From JAPPLB01 sp965206655 (GTDB lineage: Bacteria > Acidobacteriota > Terriglobia > Bryobacterales > UBA6623), in assembly GCA_965206655.1 (NCBI GenBank), contig CBDBKC010000038.1, positions 1,798,001 through 1,862,000 of the forward strand: DNA of 64,000 nucleotides, read 5' to 3'. Numbering within the stretch: the stretch's first letter is position 1; each line of letters opens with the position of its first letter. Positions 42,509 to 50,123 of this stretch are shown in pieces. The notes under the pieces are model-generated. The model was not told the origin of the DNA and did not search any database. It saw nothing but the letters and a program-made list of their open reading frames with translations. The translations under genes and the position numbers were made by a program.

Positions 42509-43120
42509 TTCCATCACCAGGTCTAAACCCACCGCCTTTCAGGCGGTCAGCTTCAAGCGGGTCTGGATGACAATAGGAGGATGGGCGAATATCGGCGAGG
42601 GGCGCACGCGGTCTACGACATCAAATATCACCTGGTCTGGATCACGAAATATCGCTACAAGGTGTTGCGGGGCAGGGTGGCGGAGCGGACACGGGACCTG
42701 ATCCGACAGAGCTGCCAAGCGCGAGACGTCGTGGTGATTCGGGGTGCGGTGTCGCCGGATCATGTGCATGTCTTGGTATCGGCACCGCCGCAGCTTGCAC
42801 CGTCGAAGCTGGTGCAGTATGTAAAAGGCAGGTCGTCACGACGGCTGCAAGATGAGTTTGGGGAATTGCGGAAGCGATACTGGGGGCAACACCTGTGGGC
42901 GCGCGGATATTTCTGCGCGACGGTGGGCGCGGTGGACGAGGAAACGATCAAGAAGTACATCGAGAGCCAGCAATGGGACGAGGATGAGGAGGGATTCAAG
43001 ATCACAGCGCCCACCAAGCCTTGAGCCGGCTCTGAGCCGGGGCTTCTTCAGGCGGCTTCAGCCGCAAGCCGACTTTCAGTCGTAAATGAACCCACCGCCT
43101 TTCAGGCGGTGGTTGTTTAG
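42509..43120 (+). mobile_element. IS200/IS605-family element, copy 2
   Basis: A 612-bp copy with the same hairpin ends and TTTAG-flanked ends as the other two (TTTAG at 42504-42508 and at its right end). Its transposase is identical to copy 3, so these two are the recent copies. It interrupts no recognisable gene. Confidence 0.9.
42581..43024 (+). CDS. tnpA: IS200/IS605-family TnpA (copy 2)
   Basis: A 147-residue Y1 transposase with HUH motif PDHVHVLVSAPP and Tyr in TIKKYIESQQW. Identical in protein sequence to the copy at 63175-63618. Confidence 0.92.
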   Translation: MGEYRRGAHAVYDIKYHLVWITKYRYKVLRGRVAERTRDLIRQSCQARDVVVIRGAVSPDHVHVLVSAPPQLAPSKLVQYVKGRSSRRLQDEFGELRKRYWGQHLWARGYFCATVGAVDEETIKKYIESQQWDEDEEGFKITAPTKP

Positions 43121-43435
43121 GCCCCTATTGAACTGCGTCCTCTATCTCGTCGCGTGTGGGGGTCTCGGATGGCTGGCGTCCCGCCTCTTCGAGTACTCGG
43201 CCAGTGAATATGACTAGAGTTCCCAACGGTCTCTTTTACTTTGAAATCTCGTTGCAAAAAACCTGTTCGCGTTATGTGCGAATCATCGGGTCGGGGACCC
43301 CTACGCCCCCCCGGTTGGCGGCACCTGAAACGTCCAGCCCCCCGGCTTTCCTCGACCCATCTCCCTGCTTCATCTAGCCTTCCGCGTGACCCACATGAGA
43401 CCCAGCAGACCCATCGCAGAGCGACTCGGCACGCA
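43121..43435. other. Interval between IS200 and IS21, no supported gene
   Basis: About 315 bp. A short ATG frame (MRPSRPIAERLG, from 43395) is cut by the IS21 left end, but it does not align with the integrase fragment beyond IS21 in frame. Nothing else is supported. Confidence 0.4.
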
Positions 43436-43605
43436 TGTCAAGGGCGGAGAGAAATTAGACCACTTCGGCGGAGTAAAACTAGACCAGTTGGGGGAGTGGT
43501 AGCGGTTTTCGTGGGACGGCTGGAACGGAGCCTGAGGGCGCCCTTTAGGGCGACCCAGGCGTAGTGGAAGGCGGCCCACGAAAACCGGCGCGAGCGGCGG
43601 GCGGG

Positions 43606-44367
43606 TCAGTCGGAAGAGCGAGACCGTTTCTTTTGACTCTGTTTGAGGCGGAAGCTTTCGCCGTTCATCTCCAGGATGTGAACGTGGTGGGTGAGGCGAT
43701 CGAGCAGAGCGCCGGTCATGCGCTCGGACCCGAGCACCTCTGTCCACTCGGTGAACGGCAAGTTTGAGGTCAGCATCGTGGAGCCTTGTTCATAGCGTTG
43801 CGAGAAGATCTCGAACAGCAGCTCAGCGCCGGTCTTCGACAGCGGCACATAGCCCAGTTCATCGACGATCAGCAGATCCTGCTTGGCAAGTTGTTTTTGG
43901 AAGCGCAGCAGCCGTCGCTCGTCGCGGGCTTCGAGCAGTTCATTGACCAGTGCCGCAGCCGTGGTGAAGCGTGTTCGATAACCGCTCTGACAAGCGGCCA
44001 GGCCTAGCGCCAGGGCGAGATGCGTCTTGCCGGTGCCGGAGTTGCCCAGAGCCAAGACGTTCTCGCGACGGTCGATGAACTCACAGCGCGCCAGCTCCAG
44101 CACGAGCTTCTTGTTTAACGAAGGCAACGCTAGGAAGTCGAATGTGTCGAGACTTTTCGTCACGGGAAACTTGGCTGCTTTGATGCGACGTTCAGTCGCC
44201 CGCTGATCTCGGTCGAGCAGTTCCAACTCGCAGAGTTTCTTCAGGAAGCTCCTACAGTCCAAGCCCTCGGCGGCGCATTGCCGCGCCACTTTGTCGTACT
44301 CGCGCAGGAAAGTCGGCAGCCGCAACGCTTTCAGATGGGCTTCCAGTAAGAGATTCGACTTCGCCAT
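43606..44367 (-). CDS. istB: IS21 helper ATPase IstB
   Basis: A 253-residue AAA+ ATPase helper. Walker A is LGNSGTGKTHLA and Walker B is DLLIVDELGYVP. The start ATG at 44367 overlaps the istA stop (ATGA). A longer frame upstream to 44814 belongs to the istA region. Confidence 0.92.
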   Translation of the reverse strand: MAKSNLLLEAHLKALRLPTFLREYDKVARQCAAEGLDCRSFLKKLCELELLDRDQRATERRIKAAKFPVTKSLDTFDFLALPSLNKKLVLELARCEFIDRRENVLALGNSGTGKTHLALALGLAACQSGYRTRFTTAAALVNELLEARDERRLLRFQKQLAKQDLLIVDELGYVPLSKTGAELLFEIFSQRYEQGSTMLTSNLPFTEWTEVLGSERMTGALLDRLTHHVHILEMNGESFRLKQSQKKRSRSSD

Positions 44368-45866
44368 CAGCCCGCTCCTTGCCCCAAGAGCGCGAGATAG
44401 GACGCTGCCGAAGTCTGCTCGACTTGAGCCGTCGGCAGGTGAGGATACTTCGTTAAGTCCAGCCGTGGCGGACGTTGTTCGATCGCGCACAGCAACAGAT
44501 GCTTGACGGCGTCGAAGCCGATCGTTCCCAGTTCGCAGGCTTGGCGCACCGCCGCCGCAACATGCTCCAGCCGAAAGTCCTCCAGCAGACGCAACACCTG
44601 CACGTACTCGCGCTTGCCCGCTTTGCCCAAGCGGACTTCGAGCAGGCGTCGTAATCGCGGAAACTCGGGCGGTAGATCCCAACCCACCAACGGCGCGGCT
44701 TGATCGAGCGCATTCGTCTTGCGCTCCAGCAACGCCAGATAATGGACGGGATCGAAGATCAACTCTTCGCGTTCGTAACTGCGCCGGTGGCGTGCGATCT
44801 CTTCGCTGCCGCAACAGATCACTACTTCGTCCACATAGGCTTTGAGCAACACCTGGCGATGGCCGTAGCGCGTCGGCACCGAGTAGTCGTTGGTCCGATA
44901 GCGCACCAGCGACAACGACGTCACCCGGGTCGTACGTTTGTCGCAGGCATCGTAGGGCGCGGACGGCAATGGCAGCAACGCTTTCGCGTCGCGCTCAAAG
45001 CGTTCTCCGATCGTTTCGGTGTGTCGCCGCAAGCGCCGCTCACGGTTCTTGCGGCACTTGGCTTCGAGGTGTTCGTTGAAGGCTTCCCAACTCGAGAACC
45101 GGGGGATCGGCACCATGAAGTTGCGCCGCCCATAGCCCACCAAGCCTTCCACCTTGCCTTTGTCGTTACCCTTGCCTGGCCGGCCGAAACGATCAGCGAA
45201 CAAGTAGTGCGACTGCAACTCACTGAACGCTCGTGTGCGTTTGCGCGTACCGTCGCCGAGAATCCTTGCTACCGCCAACTTCGTGTTGTCGTAGACAATG
45301 CTGCGCGGCACACCGCCAAAGTAGCGAAACGCGGCGTTGTGTCCTTCGCAAAAGGCTTCCGTCGTCTCGGCGGGAAAGGCTTTTACAAAGGCGTCATCGC
45401 TGTGCGGTAGATCGACCACCAAGAAGTGGGCCTTACGCTGCACTCCGTCAATGACAACCAGTGCTTCACCGAAGTCAGCTTGCGCATCGCCAGGAGGATG
45501 TGCCAGCGGCACAAACATCTCTTGACCGCCCAGCTTCTTCTCGCGAACGTAGTCCTTGATGATTGTGTAACCGCCCGTGAAGTCGTACTCGTCGCGCAAG
45601 CGGTCGAAGATGCGCTGTGCCGTGTGACGCTGTTTCCTCGGCTGCTGCTGATCGTCAAGCAGTATCTGATCAATGATTCCTGTGAACGAATCCAGCTTCG
45701 GCCGCTTCACCGGTTGACGCCGCCGATAGCCCGGCGGCGCCTTGTAGCGCAGCATCTTGCGCACCGTCTCCCGCGCCAAACCGAACCGTTTGACGGCCTC
45801 GCGTTCACTCAGCCCCTCAACGATGACACTCCGCCGTACTTGAGCGTATAGCTCCACTTGATACAT
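44367..45866 (-). CDS. istA: IS21 transposase IstA
   Basis: A 499-residue DDE transposase with an N-terminal HTH (AVKRFGLARETVRKMLRYK) and an rve core (AQADFGEALVVIDG, VYDNTKLAVARIL). The start is probably MYQVELYAQV at 45866. The frame can extend to 45884. Confidence 0.92.
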   Translation of the reverse strand: MYQVELYAQVRRSVIVEGLSEREAVKRFGLARETVRKMLRYKAPPGYRRRQPVKRPKLDSFTGIIDQILLDDQQQPRKQRHTAQRIFDRLRDEYDFTGGYTIIKDYVREKKLGGQEMFVPLAHPPGDAQADFGEALVVIDGVQRKAHFLVVDLPHSDDAFVKAFPAETTEAFCEGHNAAFRYFGGVPRSIVYDNTKLAVARILGDGTRKRTRAFSELQSHYLFADRFGRPGKGNDKGKVEGLVGYGRRNFMVPIPRFSSWEAFNEHLEAKCRKNRERRLRRHTETIGERFERDAKALLPLPSAPYDACDKRTTRVTSLSLVRYRTNDYSVPTRYGHRQVLLKAYVDEVVICCGSEEIARHRRSYEREELIFDPVHYLALLERKTNALDQAAPLVGWDLPPEFPRLRRLLEVRLGKAGKREYVQVLRLLEDFRLEHVAAAVRQACELGTIGFDAVKHLLLCAIEQRPPRLDLTKYPHLPTAQVEQTSAASYLALLGQGAG

Positions 45867-45993
45867 CCCTCCGGTGTTCCACAAAACACCTCGGGGATGC
45901 TACGCGGACCACCTGGGCGGTCTAATTTTGCGCCGCCCTCACGCGGCTTAGAATCGCCGCTCTGTGGTCTATTTTGGCTCCGCCGTTCTCACA

Positions 45994-46484
45994 TCCAGGC
46001 CAAGGGAGTCACGGTTGACGAGGCCACCTATCGCGGGACGCTCGACAGCCCCAAGACGGAACGTTCAAGGCGAACCGTCGTGATCGGTCCGATCGTCCGG
46101 CGGGCACTGGAAGAGTGGCGTCATGTCGCACGGTTCACCGGCGCCAACGACTTCGTGTTCTCGATTAGGACGAATAGTCCAATCGACCTAAAGAACGCAG
46201 TCGAGCGTCACGTCAAACCGGCGTGTAGGCGCCTCGGTATCCCACCTGTGTCGTGGCACGACCTTCGGCACACCTACACGACCTGGGGTCGCCGCGCGGG
46301 AGTCAGGGCCGAGTCCATGCGGGATCAGCTTGGGCATTCTTCGGTGAAGACCACGCTGGACATCTACTCCCATGTGGACGGTCAGGACGGCGTCGCCGAA
46401 GCAATCGAAGCCTACAGCATGGAAGGAAAGTTGTTACCCCTTAGTGTTACCCCTACCTCAGGCAACAGAGGGCCAACCCATTGA
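45994..46484 (+). pseudogene. Tyrosine recombinase (phage/island integrase), C-terminal fragment
   Basis: The fragment has the catalytic core of a tyrosine recombinase: WHDLRHTYTTWGRRAGV (R-x-x-R region), LGHSSVKTTLDIYSHV (H-x-x-R-like and the active Tyr in DIYSH). The N-terminal part, including the arm-binding and first-Arg region, is missing, replaced by the IS21 end. The gene ends 6 bp before tRNA-Arg, the usual position of an island integrase beside its target. Confidence 0.85.
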
Positions 46485-46490
46485 AAGTAT

Positions 46491-46567
46491 TGGCGCGCCC
46501 GGCGTGATTCGAACACGCGACCTTCTGCTCCGGAGGCAGACACTCTATCCAGCTGAGCTACGGGCGC
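46491..46567 (-). tRNA. tRNA-Arg (anticodon CCG), CCA encoded
   Basis: The cloverleaf is complete. The acceptor stem GCGCCCG pairs with CGGGCGC, the anticodon loop is CTCCGGA between TCTGC and GCAGA, and the T loop is TTCGAATC. CCA is encoded at the 3' end (46491-46493). The 3' end faces the integrase fragment, which suggests it was an attachment site. I could not find the second att copy in the window. Confidence 0.95.
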
Positions 46568-46875
46568 ACTTCAGGTACGTCTCATTCTCCCTGCCCAACT
46601 CGTAACCGTCAACCCGGACAGGCTCACGGCGTCCGGTTCCGCCGGGCGCAATGCACTCCGCGAGACCCTTGGCGTTCACTAAAACCGATTCACCGATCGT
46701 TGTCGAGTAGCGGCTCGGGGACCGTCAAATCTGAAATTCCTCTGAAGGCCTCGTCGCATGCCCCCACCCTCAGTGGCGGCCAAGGCTTCCTAAGGTTCCA
46801 TCGCCTCGCGCCGATATTACTTACTGAGCCATGAGAGCGAGGCGGTCTCCCGGACCTCGCGGCAGGAGAGCAGAG
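46568..46875. other. Intergenic, possible upstream region of the heme-sensor pair
   Basis: About 308 bp without a supported gene. An AGGAG ribosome site precedes the next start at 46876. Confidence 0.5.
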
Positions 46876-47115
46876 ATGCCGAACGTCCTCTACAAAAATT
46901 TGTTGGAAACGGTCAGCTCCTTCATCGGGGAAGACAAAGCCGACACAGTGCTCAAGCGGCAGCTAGAACGCTGCGACGCGACGCCGGACACCGTCACGGC
47001 CGACAATCTCAAAGCGCTTATGAACTTTGTGATTGGCGGGGCGGGACTATATCTTCATCCTGACAAGGCAAAGCAGGCCGAGCTTACCGGAAAAATTAAA
47101 TCGCTCGTTGACTAG
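46876..47115 (+). CDS. Small protein upstream of heme-sensor gene, unknown
   Basis: A 79-residue, mainly helical protein (MPNVLYKNLLETVSSFIGED). I do not recognise it. It starts at 46876 behind AGGAG and is 10 bp upstream of the sensor gene, so the two form an operon. It could be a partner domain for the sensor (inference). Confidence 0.65.
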   Translation: MPNVLYKNLLETVSSFIGEDKADTVLKRQLERCDATPDTVTADNLKALMNFVIGGAGLYLHPDKAKQAELTGKIKSLVD

Positions 47116-47125
47116 GAGTAGACCC

Positions 47126-48214
47126 ATGGGCATTCGAGGAAAATTCATCGTTGTCATCTCATTGATCGGCCTCATCATCGGGCTGTCGAGTTTCGTCACA
47201 CTTGAAAGCTCTTATGACTCGCTGATCGAAACCGAAGCTGTTCGTATCGCCGAGATCGTTTCGACCCAGGTCGTCGCCGATCGGGCCGAGTACACAAGCC
47301 ACGTCGTAGGCAAGCTTGTCAGGGACGGTACGGGTGCGTCCCGTAATTCCCAGGAAGCGTCAGGGTACATTCCTCTGCCGGCGCAATTTGTTCGCAATGT
47401 GTCCAAGAGAGTCGCGGAAAAAGCCGGAGATCTCTACGCCTACTCGCTCCTCAGTCGCTGGAATCTCAACGAAGACCAGGGTCTCAAGGACGATTTCGAC
47501 AATTGGGCCTGGAGTCAGCTCGAAGAGCAGAATGAGAAGTTCCAGGCGGCGCCAAAACCGGGAAAGGAAGGGCATCCGTGGCAAGGCGTCTACCGCTTCG
47601 AAGAGGTCAACGGAGCCCCCGTGCTGCACTACATGCGCGCCGATCCGGCTGCGGCCGCGGCCTGCGTGAGTTGCCACAACGGGTACGAGAAAAGGGCTGA
47701 AGTGATTGCTGTGCGCGAACGCGATGGCGTCTCGCCCGGCAAAGAATGGGATCTGCACGAGTTGATGGGCGGAATCCGAATCACCGTGCCGGTCAATGAA
47801 GTCGCCGCTGCCGCTGCCGCGGGACGCAACAAGATGCTGACCGGTTTGGCTGCCATCTTCCTGCTCGGCTTTGGCGGATTGCTCTTCCTGATTCACCATA
47901 CGATCATCAAGCCGGTCGAATCTTCGGTGAATGAGGTCGCTGGCTTTTCAGACAGAGTCGACTCCGTTGTGGGGTGCAGCAAGGACTTGGTCCTCTCGGC
48001 CGACGACCAGAACGGCGCTTGTTCACAAACGCTGCAAGCCCTCGGCGATAGCGACGCCGAAGGTCAGAGGAAGATTTCGGAATCCATTCAAGCCCTGGCC
48101 GGGGCAGCCAACAAGAACGCCATGAAGGCGGAAGAGTCCGCCGTCTATTGCAACGAGCTTGATCAATCCTTCCAAGATTTGAAAGGACGCCTGGAGAGTA
48201 TTCTGGGCCGTTAG
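47126..48214 (+). CDS. Membrane DUF3365/c-heme sensor-like protein
   Basis: A 362-residue protein. An N-terminal helix (IVVISLIGLIIGLSSFV) anchors it, a periplasmic domain follows with a single CVSCH heme-c binding motif (near residues 180-185), and a second helix (MLTGLAAIFLLGFGGLLFLI) leads to a cytosolic coiled-coil, methyl-accepting-like tail without the conserved signalling tip. It resembles Tll0287-like heme sensors. ATG at 47126. The output partner is not identified. Confidence 0.82.
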   Translation: MGIRGKFIVVISLIGLIIGLSSFVTLESSYDSLIETEAVRIAEIVSTQVVADRAEYTSHVVGKLVRDGTGASRNSQEASGYIPLPAQFVRNVSKRVAEKAGDLYAYSLLSRWNLNEDQGLKDDFDNWAWSQLEEQNEKFQAAPKPGKEGHPWQGVYRFEEVNGAPVLHYMRADPAAAAACVSCHNGYEKRAEVIAVRERDGVSPGKEWDLHELMGGIRITVPVNEVAAAAAAGRNKMLTGLAAIFLLGFGGLLFLIHHTIIKPVESSVNEVAGFSDRVDSVVGCSKDLVLSADDQNGACSQTLQALGDSDAEGQRKISESIQALAGAANKNAMKAEESAVYCNELDQSFQDLKGRLESILGR

Positions 48215-48226
48215 CTCGTCGCGGGC

Positions 48227-48949
48227 TCAGCTCACTGAGCCCGCTGCCCGGTCCAGAAACCAGACCACGTCCTTTGCTTCGCGATCAATCAACTGCGAAG
48301 GCCGCAGCGCCGGCTCATAGGGGCCGGCGATCACGTCCCGCAAAGTCGTCTGTTTGTCCTCGCCCGTCACGAGGAAGAAGATCCGCCGCGCCTTCAAAAT
48401 CGCCCCCGGCAGCAAGGTAACACGGTATCCGGACCGAGCCGCCACGTAAACCGAAGCAGCGACCCCGCGCCGGTCGTCGATCAAATCTCCGCCGGGAAAC
48501 AAACTTGCCGTGTGCCCGTCCGCCCCCATCCCGAGGTGCAGCATATCAAAGCGGGGCATCCCTCCCACACTCAAGTCAAAGAATTCGTGAATCTCGCGAA
48601 CGTAGCGATCTGCCGCATCCCTCGGCTCGCGCTCACCCTCGATCCGGTGGATCTGCTCTTTGCTGATCCCGAGCGGATCGAGCAGCACGGCTTTCGCTAT
48701 CCCGAAATTGCTCTCAGCGTGATCCGGCGCTACGCAACGCTCGTCCACCCAGAAGAAGTGTACGCGCTCCCAAGCGAACTCCTGCTCGGCCAGATGGCGG
48801 AACATCAGGGTCGGTGTCGAGCCACCTGAAAGCGCGCAGGTCGCCACATCGCGCGTCTCCAAAGCAGCCCCCAAGCAATCGAGCAGATAGTCGCCCGCCG
48901 CCCGCGCCGCCGCCTCTTTATCCGCGGACACGCGATATCGATCGCTCAT
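48227..48949 (-). CDS. pgl: 6-phosphogluconolactonase
   Basis: A 240-residue enzyme of the pentose phosphate pathway (DevB/Pgl type). Motifs are ALSGGSTPTLMFRHL, VHFFWVDERCVAPDH with SNFG, and MGADGHTASLFPG. The start is ATG at 48949. Convergent with the sensor gene. Confidence 0.92.
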   Translation of the reverse strand: MSDRYRVSADKEAAARAAGDYLLDCLGAALETRDVATCALSGGSTPTLMFRHLAEQEFAWERVHFFWVDERCVAPDHAESNFGIAKAVLLDPLGISKEQIHRIEGEREPRDAADRYVREIHEFFDLSVGGMPRFDMLHLGMGADGHTASLFPGGDLIDDRRGVAASVYVAARSGYRVTLLPGAILKARRIFFLVTGEDKQTTLRDVIAGPYEPALRPSQLIDREAKDVVWFLDRAAGSVS

Positions 48950-48976
48950 CGAAGCAATGAAAAACTGGCTGAAAGT

Positions 48977-49384
48977 TCACCAGTCTTTATAAGGAGTACC
49001 GTTCAAACCCGTCTTGTCCGATCCGCTCCGTACGTCAAACAGACCGGACTCACCGGTCGGACCCGTGTCAGTGATCTCTTCCCAAGTGTCCTTCTCCCCG
49101 GTAATCGGATCGAAGGGAATCGAACGGATATACCCATCGGAGACCAAATCTTCCAGCGACTGGGGCGGCGCTTCCTTGTCATAGGTGTACTGATCGATGA
49201 GATGGCGCATCGTGCTCAGATTGCTACTCAGCACGGCCTCTTTCGAGCGGGTGAGAGCGGTGTGATACATCGGAATGGCGATCGAGATGATCGTCAGCAG
49301 AATCGCCAACACGACCATCAGCTCCACCAGCGTGAAGCCGCCGATCCGGCGCTGTCGTTTACCAGTCACGGTAGTAACGGCCAT
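48977..49384 (-). CDS. Type II secretion-like pseudopilin (GspG-like)
   Basis: A 135-residue pseudopilin with a class III signal, GGFTLVELMVVLAILLTIIS, where prepilin peptidase cuts before Phe. The C-terminal domain has FDPITGEKDTWE, the Ca-binding-like GspG region. ATG at 49384 is preferred over the upstream start, because the N-terminus MAVTTVTGKRQRRIGG has the normal basic leader. Confidence 0.82.
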   Translation of the reverse strand: MAVTTVTGKRQRRIGGFTLVELMVVLAILLTIISIAIPMYHTALTRSKEAVLSSNLSTMRHLIDQYTYDKEAPPQSLEDLVSDGYIRSIPFDPITGEKDTWEEITDTGPTGESGLFDVRSGSDKTGLNGTPYKDW

Positions 49385-50102
49385 CCAAACCCTGATCCAT
49401 GCTTTTCGAGAAGACATCGAACACGTTACCGCCGCCCCAGCTAAACGACCCCGGATCGTCTTCGAGCGAGCGCATGCCCCAATCCGCGAATCCTGTCATC
49501 GGGTCCACCGGAATCTTCCGCAGGAAGCGAATCGTCGACTCTTCTTCCTCATCGTTCAGTGAATCGCTTCCCATGCCGCGGCCGGAACTTCCGAAGCCGC
49601 CTCGCGAGCCACCCTGATTGCCCCGTCCGCCTTGGTTGCCAAATCCGCCACCCTGGTTTCCAAAGCCGCGACCTTGATTTCCGAAACCACCGCCCTGCTG
49701 CCCGACGCCGCCGCGCTGGTTGCCAAATCCGCTCCCGGAGCGAAGTCCTCCGCCGGAACGGCCTCCTTGCATACCCATGCCGCCCTGCGTCCCCATGCCC
49801 ATACCCATGCCGCCGCCTGATGCCGGGACGCCTTCCACCATAAGCTCTAGGCTTTCCGGGTATCCATGGTTGTCGGGGTCGAGTTCGGCGCCGAGCAGGC
49901 CGGCGTCGGCGGCATCCTTAAAGCGATCGATCGCCTTGCGCATATCGCTCAGCCGCTCCCGTAACAGGCGTTCTTTGTCCCGCTGCACCTTCACGCGCGC
50001 CAACGGCATCGCCATCAACGAAAGCGTCATCAAAATCGCGAACGCCACGATCAGCTCGACCAGCGTTAGCCCTGAACGATTTCGAATCCTGAACATCGCC
50101 AC
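49359..50102 (-). CDS. Pseudopilin with Gly-Gln-Asn-rich low-complexity insert
   Basis: A 247-residue prepilin-like protein with the start RSGLTLVELIVAFAILMTLSL and a C-terminal domain ending GLDGRYYRDW, like the GspG-type neighbour. Between about 92 and 180 a low-complexity insert has repeats of GFGNQGG-like units and MGMGMGTQGG. It overlaps the downstream gene by 26 bp and belongs to the secretion operon. The insert is probably disordered. Confidence 0.8.
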   Translation of the reverse strand: MAMFRIRNRSGLTLVELIVAFAILMTLSLMAMPLARVKVQRDKERLLRERLSDMRKAIDRFKDAADAGLLGAELDPDNHGYPESLELMVEGVPASGGGMGMGMGTQGGMGMQGGRSGGGLRSGSGFGNQRGGVGQQGGGFGNQGRGFGNQGGGFGNQGGRGNQGGSRGGFGSSGRGMGSDSLNDEEEESTIRFLRKIPVDPMTGFADWGMRSLEDDPGSFSWGGGNVFDVFSKSMDQGLDGRYYRDW

Positions 50103-50123
50103 TGTCGCTCTTATTCTAATAAT

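Larger units (their letters stand above)
43436..45993 (-). mobile_element. IS21-family insertion sequence
   Basis: A 2558-bp element. Both ends begin with TGT and carry two copies of a GGCGG(A/C)G-n-AAAA-TAGACC-type repeat, as IS21 ends do. It carries istA and istB on the minus strand. No matching target duplicate is visible (flanks GCACGCA and TCCAGGC), so a rearrangement or deletion may have followed insertion. Confidence 0.85.
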
